The notes under the pieces are model-generated. The model did not search any database. It saw only the letters and a program-made list of their open reading frames with translations, and had not been told where the DNA came from. This document shows positions 7,834 to 16,252 of a stretch of DNA of 51,573 nucleotides, piece by piece; position 1 is the first letter of the stretch, and each line of letters begins with the position of its first letter. The stretch is from a virus, in the IMG/VR virus record IMGVR_UViG_3300010318_000007, positions 1-51,573 of that record; one strand, given 5' to 3'. The position numbers were made by a program, and so were the translations under genes.

Positions 7834-9325
7834 GTCATATGTTATTGTATTATTACTAGGAGTTGTCTACGGATTCTTTGTAGGACTAATTCCAGTTGCT
7901 GGAGCAACAACAGGACTAATTGCAGTTTATAGTTTTGTTGGTATGTTCTATGATCCTTATATGTTAGTTGTGTTTACAACCGCAGTAGTTGTAACATCTA
8001 GTATAGGAGATAGTTTCTGCGGAGTAGTAATGAATGTTCCAGGTGCTGGAGGTGCCGCGGCTACTATGATTGACGGCTTCCCAATGAGTCGTAGAGGTGA
8101 ATCTGCTAGAGCCTTATCGGCGGCTATTAGTACAAGTTGGGTAAACGGACTTATTTGGGGATTATTAGTATTTTTATTCCTTCCATATTATTCACAAATA
8201 GTTTTATACTTTGGTAGTATAGAAATGTTTGCATTCTTAATATTTGCAATGACGTGTGTAATCTTTATATCAAGCAAGTATTGGGTAAGAGGTATTTTTG
8301 CACTAATAGGTGGTATACTTTTAGGACACGTTGGTATGGATCCTGAAACAGCAGAAACAAGATGGATTAGTGTAATACCAAGTTTTGAAGATGGCTTCCA
8401 ATGGTTAGATTGGGAATATTTAGGTGATGGTGTTCAAATGATTCCTGTTATGGCAGGAGTACTTGCATTTCCTGAATTATTATCTGCATATCGTCTGAAA
8501 GCAGAAAAGATTAGACTTACAAATGGAGTAATTGTAAGTCAACTTTGGCAAGGTGTCAAAGACAGTTGGAAGTACAAATGGGATGGTATGCGTGGAGGAT
8601 TCATTGGAGGTTTTATAGGATTAATACCTGGCATTGGTGGTAATATAGCAGATTGGTTTGCTTATTCACAAACAGTTGCAGTTGCTAATAAAGACAGAGA
8701 CAACGGTGTAGCAATTGGACAAGGACACGTTAGAGGAGTAATTGGTTGCGAAGGAGCCAATAATGCTCAAAAGGCAACTAGTTATGTGCCAACTATTTTG
8801 TTTGGTATTCCAGGTGCACCATTCGAAGTTATTATAATGGGTTTATTAATGTACGTTGGTTTAGAACTTGGTACGCCAAGTGTGTTAATGGACGAACGTT
8901 TCTTTGATGCACTGTTAAGTTCATATTTGTGGAGTTTATTGATTATTCTTCCTATTGCTTATGGGTTTATCAAGTATGCAGTTTACATTACTAATATTCC
9001 ATTTAAATGGTATTTTTGGCCAATCATGGCATCGCTTGTTTGGTCTTGTACACAGTATACAGGTTTGTTAGACGATTATATTATGTTTGGCTTATGTTGT
9101 ATTGCTGGTGTATTTTTAAAGTATTTCAAATTCTCAAGAGTTAGTTTCCTTATAGGATTTATTCTAAGCGAGAGAATTGAAAAGAGTTGGGTACAATTTA
9201 ACACTTATGGTTATGGGTGGGAAGATATGTTACTCTCTCCAGTTCCTGCAACATTTATTGCTTTGGCGGTAATTGCGGCTATATGGGGACTGTTTTTTAA
9301 CAAAGCCAAAATTGACTTTGTTTAA
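7826..9325 (+). CDS. tctA: TctA-family tricarboxylate transporter, large membrane subunit
   Basis: This is a 499-residue polytopic membrane protein with many hydrophobic segments along its length. The family hallmarks are present: an N-terminal GLIPVAGATTGL, NVPGAGGAAATMIDGFPM with RRGESARAL (about 72-95), and a second glycine-rich half with GFIGLIPGIGGNIADW (about 262-277) and a later FGIPGAPFEVI. TctA forms the channel of tripartite tricarboxylate transporters, which import carboxylates with the periplasmic binding protein TctC. The usual small membrane subunit TctB is absent. Length matches cellular TctA (about 500). It is followed 43 bases later by tctC and preceded by a late-type promoter. 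Presumably acquired from a bacterial host. Confidence 0.93.
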   Translation: MFESYVIVLLLGVVYGFFVGLIPVAGATTGLIAVYSFVGMFYDPYMLVVFTTAVVVTSSIGDSFCGVVMNVPGAGGAAATMIDGFPMSRRGESARALSAAISTSWVNGLIWGLLVFLFLPYYSQIVLYFGSIEMFAFLIFAMTCVIFISSKYWVRGIFALIGGILLGHVGMDPETAETRWISVIPSFEDGFQWLDWEYLGDGVQMIPVMAGVLAFPELLSAYRLKAEKIRLTNGVIVSQLWQGVKDSWKYKWDGMRGGFIGGFIGLIPGIGGNIADWFAYSQTVAVANKDRDNGVAIGQGHVRGVIGCEGANNAQKATSYVPTILFGIPGAPFEVIIMGLLMYVGLELGTPSVLMDERFFDALLSSYLWSLLIILPIAYGFIKYAVYITNIPFKWYFWPIMASLVWSCTQYTGLLDDYIMFGLCCIAGVFLKYFKFSRVSFLIGFILSERIEKSWVQFNTYGYGWEDMLLSPVPATFIALAVIAAIWGLFFNKAKIDFV

Positions 9326-9368
9326 TTTCATCAAAAACTAAATGATAAAACGAATAGGAGAAGATAAG

Positions 9369-10421
9369 ATGAAAAAACTAATATTAGGTGTTGTAGCATC
9401 ATTGTTTTTTGTCACACAGGCATTAGCAGACTACACATTTATTGTTCCGCAGAAACCTGGATCGGGTACATCTGTGTGGACTTCAATTGTAGCCAAGGAA
9501 CTCGAAAAGCATTTGGGTGAGCGTATTAAAATTATGCACATTCCAGGCGCTAACGATATTCCTGGTTTTAACAAGTTTCATAACGAACTTCAAAAAGATG
9601 ATAAAGTTGTAATGGTATCACACGGTGGTAACGGTGTGTCATATCTAGTTGACGACGTTGACTATAACTATTATGAATATGATCCAATTGGAATGATGAA
9701 CTTAACGATCATTAACGGTCACCGTAATGAAATCAATCCATATGATGATAAAATCATTTTTTCAGCAGGTTCAGGAATGAATCCGGATATGATGGCACAT
9801 ATTTTACTTAAAGGTGGACCAGGCTTAACAATGGATAAAGCCAAAGAAATCTTTAAAAACGATTATGTGTTTGTTAAAGGATTATCAGGTGGTGAGCGTA
9901 GATTAGGTTACCAAAGAGGTGAACTTAACGTAACACGTGAATCAACTGCGGCTTACAACAAGTACTACACAGGTAAAGATTATTCAACAATGTGGTTTTC
10001 ACAAGGTGTTTATAATTTAAAAACAGGTGAAGTAGACAAAGATCCAAATTGGCCTAATAAATCAATCCATGAAGTGTTTGAAGCAAAGTGGGGCGAAAAA
10101 CCATCAGGTGAATTTTGGGACGCATTTGTTTTAGTCCGTAACTTCCGTGACGTTATGCAAAAAGCATTATGGACAAAAGCAAACAATCCAAATACTCCAA
10201 AGTTAGTTGCGGCTTTCAAAGCAATGGCGGCTGACCCAGAGTCAATGGAAAAAATCTATGAGAAGACTGGTAAGTATGACTGGATTATTGGTGACGATAT
10301 GAAAGCGGCACTTACACAATTACGTGGACAAATTACTAGAGATACATATGCTAACCTAGTAGACTTTTTACAGTTTACTGGTAAGCCTGCAATCTTCAAA
10401 GAAGATGTTATTGCAAAGTAA
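9369..10421 (+). CDS. tctC: TctC-family periplasmic solute-binding protein
   Basis: This is a 350-residue secreted protein. I chose the ATG at 9369 over 9342 because GGAG lies 9 bases upstream and a clean signal peptide follows (KK, a hydrophobic stretch, cut after ALA before DYTF). The mature start DYTFIVPQKPGSGTSVWTSIVAKEL matches the ligand-loop region of TctC/Bug proteins, where the usual motif is VPFxxGGxxD. The SHGGNGVS and YDPIGMMN segments also fit. It would capture a carboxylate in the periplasm and deliver it to TctA. A late-type box and a terminator-like hairpin follow it. The substrate cannot be read from sequence. Confidence 0.88.
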   Translation: MKKLILGVVASLFFVTQALADYTFIVPQKPGSGTSVWTSIVAKELEKHLGERIKIMHIPGANDIPGFNKFHNELQKDDKVVMVSHGGNGVSYLVDDVDYNYYEYDPIGMMNLTIINGHRNEINPYDDKIIFSAGSGMNPDMMAHILLKGGPGLTMDKAKEIFKNDYVFVKGLSGGERRLGYQRGELNVTRESTAAYNKYYTGKDYSTMWFSQGVYNLKTGEVDKDPNWPNKSIHEVFEAKWGEKPSGEFWDAFVLVRNFRDVMQKALWTKANNPNTPKLVAAFKAMAADPESMEKIYEKTGKYDWIIGDDMKAALTQLRGQITRDTYANLVDFLQFTGKPAIFKEDVIAK

Positions 10422-10424
10422 TAC

Positions 10425-10432
10425 TATAAATA
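10425..10432 (+). promoter_or_regulatory. T4-late-like promoter TATAAATA
   Basis: This exact octamer sits 4 bases after the tctC stop and 46 bases before the oxygenase start. The expected transcript would begin within or next to the hairpin at 10440. Confidence 0.5.
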
Positions 10433-10439
10433 TTAATGA

Positions 10440-10458
10440 GCAGGGGATTTTCCCCTGC
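10440..10458 (+). terminator. Terminator-like hairpin after tctC
   Basis: GCAGGGGA pairs with TCCCCTGC across a 3-base loop (8 bp). It is followed by CCATTTT, a short T-tract. It probably ends the tctA-tctC transcript. Confidence 0.65.
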
Positions 10459-10477
10459 CCATTTTAAGGAGTAAACA

Positions 10478-11143
10478 TTGGAAAGTAATTGGGATAAATT
10501 AAAACCTCGAACTAACTATCATTTTGATGCATTCAAAAATGATCCAGCATATGACGGTATGAAATATGTTGGTCGTTTTGTTGGTGATTGGAAAGATGAA
10601 TTGCAACAAACTATTAATAATAGTAAAGAGATTACATGGAGAAATCGTAATCCTATCGATGGTACAAGTAAAGAAATTGATGCAGAAGAATATGATTTAA
10701 AACGCAGTGGAGCAAGTCCAGATTTAATTCTTACAAATTTAGAATACGAATTACTTCCAGTATTTCAAAAAATGACAGATGCTTTACATTTGTTACCAGG
10801 AGACAAGAAAACAGTACAAAGTAGAGTACACGTTCAGTTTCCAGGACAGGTTTGGAATATACATATTGACAAATTAGAAAAGTGGCAAAAAGAAGACCCA
10901 CACAAAGTATATCGTTTTATGGTTATGTTAAACGATTACGAACCAGGACATTTTATACAGTATGGTAATTTTGTACATACTGGATATCGTGCAGGAGAAA
11001 TTTACAGTTTTGATTGGTACAATGTTCCTCATTGTACAGCCAACGCAGGACATGGTCCACGTTGCACATTATTAGTAACAGGTGTTGCTACAGAAGAAAC
11101 ACACAAATTATTTTCAAAATACGACAACAAGATTGAAGTATGA
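10478..11143 (+). CDS. 2OG-Fe(II) oxygenase-like protein
   Basis: This is a 221-residue protein starting with TTG, supported by AAGGAG 7 bases upstream. The double-stranded beta-helix iron site is seen as HID (H129, D131), the distal histidine in NVPHCTANAG (H185) and the 2-oxoglutarate-binding arginine at R195 (PRCTLLVTG). The layout resembles aspartyl/asparaginyl hydroxylase-type members. Such oxygenases are frequent in marine T4-like phages; substrates are unknown. It overlaps the next gene by 4 bases (ATGA) and heads a three-gene operon. Confidence 0.75.
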   Translation: MESNWDKLKPRTNYHFDAFKNDPAYDGMKYVGRFVGDWKDELQQTINNSKEITWRNRNPIDGTSKEIDAEEYDLKRSGASPDLILTNLEYELLPVFQKMTDALHLLPGDKKTVQSRVHVQFPGQVWNIHIDKLEKWQKEDPHKVYRFMVMLNDYEPGHFIQYGNFVHTGYRAGEIYSFDWYNVPHCTANAGHGPRCTLLVTGVATEETHKLFSKYDNKIEV

Positions 11144-11772
11144 AAAACTTAATAATAGCCGCAGGCCCGCAGGGCAGTGGCAATCATCTATATGCAAAAT
11201 TATTTGGTAGCAATCCAAAAGTTTTTGCTTGGGAAAATTTACAAGACAAATATTGGGAAGGGCATGATATGGAACCCTTTGCTGATTGTTGGGAAAATCC
11301 TAAACTACTTTTAGATTTTGATATTTCAGAATACGATTACTATTATACAAGTATGGGTTGTCCATATGTTTTTGATGGTGAAACTCGTATACCCAATTTT
11401 GCAGAATTTCACAAATATGCCACGCAAAAGTTTGATAATATTTCATACATGATAATTGGCAGAGATAGAAATATACTAGAACATCAACAAAATCGTGTAA
11501 GAGGCAGACATACTACACCTCAATTTTTAGAACAACTTAATTTCTTTTTAGATAAGAATCACGTATTTGTAAGTCAAGAACTTATATATTTGTATGGACA
11601 AAAGTACATAAACAGTATAGAGAAGCAGTTACAAATACCAGTAAATACAAATACAAGCAAGATAAATGAAATACTTGCTGAAGATAAAAATAAAAAATAT
11701 ATGAGTTACATTGAATACTCAGAACTTGATGATTTGATTAAATTAGCAAGTAGTAAAAGAGGAGCAATATGA
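11140..11772 (+). CDS. P-loop protein, sulfotransferase/kinase-like
   Basis: This is a 210-residue protein beginning with a phosphate-binding loop, IIAAGPQGSGNHLYAKLF (5-22). The following FAWENL and later IIGRDRNILEHQQNR fit a P-loop transferase of the sulfotransferase type, in which an Arg-containing strand binds the nucleotide 3'-phosphate. A kinase remains possible. It is coupled by ATGA overlaps to both neighbours. A similar glycine-rich N-terminus occurs in the protein at 25853. Confidence 0.6.
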   Translation: MKNLIIAAGPQGSGNHLYAKLFGSNPKVFAWENLQDKYWEGHDMEPFADCWENPKLLLDFDISEYDYYYTSMGCPYVFDGETRIPNFAEFHKYATQKFDNISYMIIGRDRNILEHQQNRVRGRHTTPQFLEQLNFFLDKNHVFVSQELIYLYGQKYINSIEKQLQIPVNTNTSKINEILAEDKNKKYMSYIEYSELDDLIKLASSKRGAI

Positions 11773-11954
11773 TTCGTTGGTTCGATTATATAGCAATCTA
11801 CTTCTTTACAACTTTTATATTGAACGGTATAATTACAGTGTTCTATGGAACTTATCCGCATAATTTATGGGGAATTTTTACTGTATGGGGTTGGTATTGG
11901 CTCTTTTGCAATATATACTGCCCACTCAGATGGGACCAGGAAAATAAAAGATAA
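11769..11954 (+). CDS. Small membrane protein
   Basis: This is a 61-residue protein with two hydrophobic segments (about 8-28 and 37-52) rich in Trp, Tyr and Phe, and a charged C-terminus. It overlaps the upstream gene by 4 bases and ends the operon. A sigma70-like promoter for the RNA region starts 9 bases after its stop. Function is unknown. Confidence 0.65.
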   Translation: MIRWFDYIAIYFFTTFILNGIITVFYGTYPHNLWGIFTVWGWYWLFCNIYCPLRWDQENKR

Positions 11955-11962
11955 TTTTCTGG

Positions 11963-11991
11963 TTGACAAACAGATTCTTTTCAGTTATATT
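11963..11991 (+). promoter_or_regulatory. Sigma70-like promoter for the 12-kb RNA region
   Basis: TTGACA (11963-11968) and TATATT (11986-11991) are separated by 17 bases. The expected start is near 11998, just before the hairpin-rich gene-free region. Confidence 0.7.
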
Positions 11992-11994
11992 AAC

Positions 11995-12220
11995 ACTAAC
12001 AACGCACAACCTAGAAAGTAATTGCTTCTAGGACCTGGTGGCAGAATAATCCTTCGGCAGAGGGATAATGCACACTAAATTCTTTTAGGCGCCCGAGTGG
12101 GTAGGTTTAGAAGGAGGTGGTTGGAAGTAGGTTTCACGTCTAAACCTTGCAACATTATAGATGTGATCTGCTATCCGAAAGTTGGGGGTGAGTTCACAGC
12201 AAGGCCCTCCCAGGAGTGTG
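11995..12220 (+). ncRNA. Candidate structured non-coding RNA
   Basis: About 450 bases (11955-12412) separate two genes without a convincing protein gene. Directly downstream of a strong promoter are a perfect 7-bp hairpin (CCTAGAA 12010-12016 with TTCTAGG 12026-12032) and a perfect 9-bp stem (AGGTTTAGA 12103-12111 with TCTAAACCT 12139-12147) enclosing a G-rich loop. A further GGGGG/CCCTCC pairing is possible at 12184-12211. The local G+C is clearly above the surroundings. GGAAGTAGG occurs at 12123-12131, a string also found in glutamine riboswitches, but the remaining consensus is not in the right order. I cannot name the RNA family. Confidence 0.6.
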
Positions 12221-12271
12221 TTGACATTTCATAAAAAGTGGTTGACATTCGCATATTAAAGATGTTACATT
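12221..12271 (+). promoter_or_regulatory. Tandem -35-like elements upstream of gp32
   Basis: GTTGACATT occurs twice, 21 bases apart (TTGACA at 12221 and 12242). The second has a weak -10 (TTACAT or TACATT, 12265-12271) at 17-18 bases. It may provide early or middle expression of gp32 independent of the RNA promoter. Confidence 0.45.
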
Positions 12272-12301
12272 AATAAGGCTTACAAAGTTATTGATTCAGA
12301 A

Positions 12302-12385
12302 ATGAGCAAATCGTTTAATACATGGATAAATAATAATGTTAGCAATGAAATGAGTAATTGCTATCTTGGCAATTTAAACAACTAA
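12302..12385 (+). CDS. Possible 27-residue peptide upstream of gp32
   Basis: An ATG-to-TAA frame lies between the tandem promoter and gp32, Asn/Ser-rich. The ribosome binding site is poor and no similarity is apparent. It could equally be untranslated leader. Confidence 0.2.
   Translation: MSKSFNTWINNNVSNEMSNCYLGNLNN
12326..12332 (+). promoter_or_regulatory. T4-late-like promoter box ATAAATA
   Basis: GGATAAATAA lies 81 bases upstream of gp32. Together with the sigma70-like elements it would give gp32 both early and late expression. Confidence 0.35.
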
Positions 12386-12412
12386 ACTAGGCAATAAAGA
12401 GAGGCATATATT

Positions 12413-13405
12413 ATGGCAACATTGGCTGAAATCCGTGCTAAGTTACAAGCACAAGACACCCGCACAACTGGCGGTAGCGGCGGCGACAACGCAATTTATC
12501 CACATTGGAACATCTCAGAAGGTAGCACTGCTACACTTAGATTCCTTCCTGACTCAAATAAAAATAATACATTTTTCTGGGCTGAACGAGCAATGATTCG
12601 TTTACCATTTAATGGTATTAAAGGACAGGTTGATAGTAAACCTATTACTGTTCAAGTACCGTGTATGGAAATGTGGGAACCTGTAGGATCTTGTCCTATT
12701 CTTTCTGAAGTACGTCCATGGTTCAAAGACTCAAGTCTTGAAGATATGGGTCGTAAGTATTGGAAGAAAAAGTCTTACGTTTTCCAGGGATTTGTTCGTG
12801 AAAATCCACTAGATGAAGAATCTCCAGAAAATCCTATTCGTAGGTTTATTATGGGACCACAACTGTTTAACATTATTAAAGCAAGTTTGATGGATCCAGA
12901 TATGGAAGAACTACCAACAGATTATTCTAAAGGTATCGACTTCCGTGTTGTAAAAACTTCTAAAGGTGGATATGCTGACTATTCAACTTCTAATTGGGCA
13001 AGACGTGAGTCTGCACTAACAGAAGCAGAACAAAAGGCAGTAGAACAATATGGTCTATATGACTTAAATGATTTCCTTCCTAAGAAACCAAGTGAAGCCG
13101 AACTAGGCATTATCAAACAAATGTTTGAAGATAGTGTTGATGGTAAGGCTTATGACGCCGAAAAATTTGGACAGTATTTCCGTCCATCTGGCGTACAATT
13201 ACCTGATACAGGTAATGCTAAAACAGTAGAGCCTGCAACGGCACCTGCTGAAACTAATCAGACATCTGCTCCAACAGAAACTGCAACAGTAGAAACTGCT
13301 AATACTACTGACGCAGTAGCAGAGACTCCTGTTGAAACACCAGCAAATGGTGGTGGACAACGTGCTGAAGATATTTTAGCAATGATTCGTTCAAGACAGA
13401 AGTAA
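12413..13405 (+). CDS. 32: Single-stranded DNA-binding protein (gp32-like)
   Basis: This is a 330-residue protein with the three-part plan of T4 gp32. It has a short N-terminal cooperativity segment (MATLAEIRAKL), a core OB-fold with WNISEGSTATLRFLPD, PCMEMWEPVGSCP, YVFQGFV and NPIRRFIMGPQLFNII, and a disordered acidic, Thr/Ala-rich tail (about 260-315) ending in a short conserved helix. It coats single-stranded DNA at the fork and recruits UvsX and the helicase loader. Two cysteines 10 apart may belong to a zinc site, but the full ligand set of T4 is not obvious. GAGAGG precedes the start. uvsX follows. Confidence 0.93.
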   Translation: MATLAEIRAKLQAQDTRTTGGSGGDNAIYPHWNISEGSTATLRFLPDSNKNNTFFWAERAMIRLPFNGIKGQVDSKPITVQVPCMEMWEPVGSCPILSEVRPWFKDSSLEDMGRKYWKKKSYVFQGFVRENPLDEESPENPIRRFIMGPQLFNIIKASLMDPDMEELPTDYSKGIDFRVVKTSKGGYADYSTSNWARRESALTEAEQKAVEQYGLYDLNDFLPKKPSEAELGIIKQMFEDSVDGKAYDAEKFGQYFRPSGVQLPDTGNAKTVEPATAPAETNQTSAPTETATVETANTTDAVAETPVETPANGGGQRAEDILAMIRSRQK

Positions 13406-13412
13406 AAAATAA

Positions 13413-13436
13413 GGGAGACGGCTCCGGTCGTCTCCC
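13413..13436 (+). terminator. Hairpin between gp32 and uvsX
   Basis: GGGAGACG pairs perfectly with CGTCTCCC across an 8-base loop. Only AATTT follows, so it is a weak terminator or an mRNA-stability structure. It would allow more gp32 than UvsX. Confidence 0.6.
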
Positions 13437-13457
13437 AATTTAACGGAGATATGATAT

Positions 13458-14519
13458 ATGGCAAAACCATTTGATGTAAGTAAATTTCGTAAAGATATTA
13501 CGAAAAGTATTGATGGTTTAAGCATTGGTTTCAATGATCCAACAGATTGGATTAGCACAGGAAGTTATGCATTAAACTATTTGGTAAGTGGAGATTTTCA
13601 AAAAGGTATTCCACTAGGAAAAGTAACTGTATTCGCCGGTGAGTCGGGTGCAGGTAAAAGTTATTTTGTAAGTGGTAACATTGTAAAACACGCACAAGAG
13701 CAAGGTATTTTTGTTGTACTAATTGACAGTGAAAATGCACTTGATGAAACGTGGTTACAAGCACTTGGCGTTGATACAAGTGAAAGTAAACTACTTAAAT
13801 TAAGTATGAGTATGATCGATGACGTTGCTAAAACTATTAGTACGTTTATGAAAGATTATCGATCGATGGTAGAAGAAGAACGTCCTAAAGTATTATTTGT
13901 TATTGATAGTTTAGGTATGTTATTAACACCAACAGATGTTGACCAATTTGATAAGGGTGATATGAAAGGTGATATGGGCCGTAAGCCTAAGGCACTAACT
14001 GCACTTGTTAGAAATTGTGTTAATATGTTTGGTAGTCATAATGTAGGATTGGTTGCAACTAACCACACTTATGCATCGCAGGATATGTTTGATCCAGACG
14101 ACAAAATATCTGGTGGACAAGGCTTTATCTATGCATCTTCGATTGTAGTTGGAATGAAAAAATTAAAACTAAAAGAAGATGAAGATGGTAATAAGATTAG
14201 CGAAGTACGTGGTATTAGAGCGGCTTGTAAAGTTATGAAAACACGATACAGTAAACCGTTTGAAGGTGTACAAGTTAAGATTCCTTATGAAACAGGAATG
14301 GATCCTTACAGTGGTCTTATTGATTTATTTGAAAAATCTAATCTACTTAAAAAATCAGGAAACAGACTTCAGTATATTGCTAAAGATGGAACAGAACACA
14401 TTGAGTTTCGTAAAAATTGGACAGGTGAAAAATTACAAATTATTATGAATGATGTAAGTTCTGGAGTAGTTGAGATAAGTAGTGGCGAAACTGAAGAAGA
14501 AACTTCAGATAAGGAGTAA
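13458..14519 (+). CDS. uvsX: UvsX RecA-like recombinase
   Basis: This is a 353-residue strand-exchange recombinase. It has Walker A GESGAGKS (61-68), the DSENALDE segment (about 91-98), Walker B VLFVIDSLGML (about 145-155) and a DNA-binding loop region with GGQGFIYASS. The acidic C-terminal tail is typical. Length compares with T4 UvsX (391). It assembles on gp32-covered single strands and drives recombination-dependent replication. GGAGA precedes the start. The next gene starts 2 bases after the stop. Confidence 0.95.
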   Translation: MAKPFDVSKFRKDITKSIDGLSIGFNDPTDWISTGSYALNYLVSGDFQKGIPLGKVTVFAGESGAGKSYFVSGNIVKHAQEQGIFVVLIDSENALDETWLQALGVDTSESKLLKLSMSMIDDVAKTISTFMKDYRSMVEEERPKVLFVIDSLGMLLTPTDVDQFDKGDMKGDMGRKPKALTALVRNCVNMFGSHNVGLVATNHTYASQDMFDPDDKISGGQGFIYASSIVVGMKKLKLKEDEDGNKISEVRGIRAACKVMKTRYSKPFEGVQVKIPYETGMDPYSGLIDLFEKSNLLKKSGNRLQYIAKDGTEHIEFRKNWTGEKLQIIMNDVSSGVVEISSGETEEETSDKE

Positions 14520-14521
14520 CT

Positions 14522-14749
14522 ATGGACGAAGATAATATTCCTGAAATTTGGAATACACTCAAAGAGTATATTCCAGCAAAAGATAGACAAACTGCGGCTG
14601 ATCATTTAGTATCTATTCTTATTGACTTAGGCATTTCCGATGACGGACTTGCTAAGTTAGGAGATGAAGATAAACACGTGGGTCAGGCTGTTAGAGACGC
14701 TTTACCAGAAGAAGAACTAGTTGACGACGAAGACGTTTGGGATCAATAA
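14522..14749 (+). CDS. Small acidic protein downstream of uvsX
   Basis: This 75-residue acidic protein begins MDEDNIPEIWNTLKEYIPAKDRQ, followed by AADHLVSILIDLGISDDGL. Small proteins with this N-terminal pattern commonly follow uvsX in marine T4-like phages, which suggests a role with recombination, but the function is unknown. It is preceded by AGGAG and joined to the next gene by TAATG. Confidence 0.75.
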   Translation: MDEDNIPEIWNTLKEYIPAKDRQTAADHLVSILIDLGISDDGLAKLGDEDKHVGQAVRDALPEEELVDDEDVWDQ

Positions 14750-15204
14750 TGAGTTGGTACGGTAAAGTAACAAATAATCTATCCAATTTACCTGACTTTA
14801 TTGCTTTCTATGATAATGAATTAGAAGAAGCAAAAAAAGACGTAGGTATATATGGTATTGTGGAAAAAAGTATCCGTGCTTTACCAGGAATAACTGAGCA
14901 TCGCTTTAATCAATTACAAGAGATTGAAGCGGTGCTTAACTTTCTTAATATACAATTAAGAAAAATTAGACGTAAACATTTTCAAAAATATTTAGAAACT
15001 TATCAACGTGCTTTAACTAGTAGAGATGCAGAAAAATATGTTGACGGTGAAGACGAAGTTGTAGATTTTGAAACACTTATTAATGAAGTTGCATTACTTC
15101 GTAATCGCTGGTTAGGTATAATGAAAGGTTTAGATGCTAAACAATGGCAACTAGGTCATATTGTTAAACTTAGAACTGCGGGCATGGAAGATGTATCATT
15201 ATAA
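14749..15204 (+). CDS. Conserved helical protein of the recombination cluster
   Basis: This 151-residue, mostly helical protein begins MSWYGKVTNNLSNLP. I use the ATG at 14749, which overlaps the previous stop (TAATG), not the GTG-type upstream extension. Notable segments are HRFNQLQEIEAVLNFLNIQLR, KYLETYQRALTSRD, VDGEDEVVDFETL and KQWQLGHIVKLRTAG. I recognise the pattern from marine T4-like phages but not the function. Position after uvsX suggests a recombination mediator or helicase-loading partner; I see no clear match to UvsY or gp59. Confidence 0.75.
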   Translation: MSWYGKVTNNLSNLPDFIAFYDNELEEAKKDVGIYGIVEKSIRALPGITEHRFNQLQEIEAVLNFLNIQLRKIRRKHFQKYLETYQRALTSRDAEKYVDGEDEVVDFETLINEVALLRNRWLGIMKGLDAKQWQLGHIVKLRTAGMEDVSL

Positions 15205-15490
15205 CATAGAACAAAACAAACAAGCATTAGAACTTGTTTCCGATTATAATAAATTTGTTAAAGAATATAATAATTATATTAAGTCTATTACAGATGAATC
15301 AGTAGAATCTGTAAAGTTTAAAAGAAAGAAATTTTTAGTAGATCAATTAGTAGATGATCTTAACAGAAGTCATAAAAAAGTTGATGCAGATGTGTTCAAT
15401 CAAAAACTATTAAATACACAAATAAAACTAGATGAAATTAAAGTTGACTTTTTAAAAGGTATGTTAAACGATGGACTTCCTACTAAGTAA
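15192..15490 (+). CDS. Small coiled-coil protein
   Basis: This is a protein of about 98 residues starting at the ATG at 15192, overlapping the previous gene by 13 bases in another frame. It is Lys/Asp/Asn-rich and almost wholly helical, with heptad-like spacing from about residue 10 to 90. Function is unknown. The next gene starts inside its 3' end. Confidence 0.65.
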
Positions 15491-16223
15491 TTCAGCAAAT
15501 TCGAGACTGCACAGTCTTAATTTTTTAAATCAAATACATCAATATCCAGAAATGATGGAAAGTATTGCATCTGTGTTAGATGTAGGAGCAGGTACGGGCC
15601 ACGATGCACATTGGTGGGCAATGGCAGACGACGGTGATGATAACAATCCCGTTTCTTTAGGTATTAAAGTAAAAGCATTTGATATTCACCCTAAATGGGA
15701 ACCGGAATTCGAACATAAAAATATTACACATTTAGAAGGAGATTGGAACACTATTGAATTTGAAGAAAAGTTTGATGTTGTTTGGGCTCACAGTGTTTTA
15801 CAAGAAGCAAAAGATCCTTTAAAGTTTTTACATAAAATGAATACGTTTACTAGCGACGGCGGCGTATTATGTTTAAGTGTACCAACAACAATTAACAATT
15901 TTTACGGTGAACCTGATTACAGAGTATATCCAAACGTTTCACAATCTATTACAATAGTTAATTTAATTCATATGTTAGCACTAAGTGGCTTTAATAGTCG
16001 AGAAGGATTTTTATACAAACAGCCTGGTACTAATATTATCAATGCATTTGTCTACAAAGATTCTAATGATGTGTTTGATTACACAGAAAAATCAATTTAT
16101 GATCTTGTAGACTTCCTACCAAAAAGTTGTGAAGAACAACTTAATAAATTCGGATACATTACTAATAAAGGTTTATTAATTAAGTGGTTATCTGGAACTA
16201 TCATAGACTATTCTAACATTTAA
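15471..16223 (+). CDS. SAM-dependent methyltransferase
   Basis: This is a 250-residue class I methyltransferase. The SAM-binding motif I is SVLDVGAGTGHDAHWW (about 34-49), motif II is KAFDIHPKW, the acidic post-strand site is EGDW, and motif IV is FDVVWAHSVLQEAKDP. A proline/threonine-rich active-site segment (CLSVPTTINNFYGEP) follows. The substrate is unknown. It overlaps the upstream gene by 20 bases and starts a cluster with a sugar-nucleotide-type enzyme and an FkbM methyltransferase, so a small-molecule or glycan target is more likely than DNA. Confidence 0.8.
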   Translation: MDFLLSNSANSRLHSLNFLNQIHQYPEMMESIASVLDVGAGTGHDAHWWAMADDGDDNNPVSLGIKVKAFDIHPKWEPEFEHKNITHLEGDWNTIEFEEKFDVVWAHSVLQEAKDPLKFLHKMNTFTSDGGVLCLSVPTTINNFYGEPDYRVYPNVSQSITIVNLIHMLALSGFNSREGFLYKQPGTNIINAFVYKDSNDVFDYTEKSIYDLVDFLPKSCEEQLNKFGYITNKGLLIKWLSGTIIDYSNI

Positions 16224-16252
16224 GTACTTTCTAATATAGATAAGTACTATAT

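Noticed and set aside
12120-12215. Possible glutamine riboswitch (GGAAGTAGG present)
   Set aside because: The other conserved strings (CGUUCA upstream and CCGAAGGAACG downstream) are missing or in the wrong order, so I left the RNA unnamed.
14749-15204. UvsY or gp59 assignment
   Set aside because: Position fits, but I could not match the residue pattern to either family with confidence.
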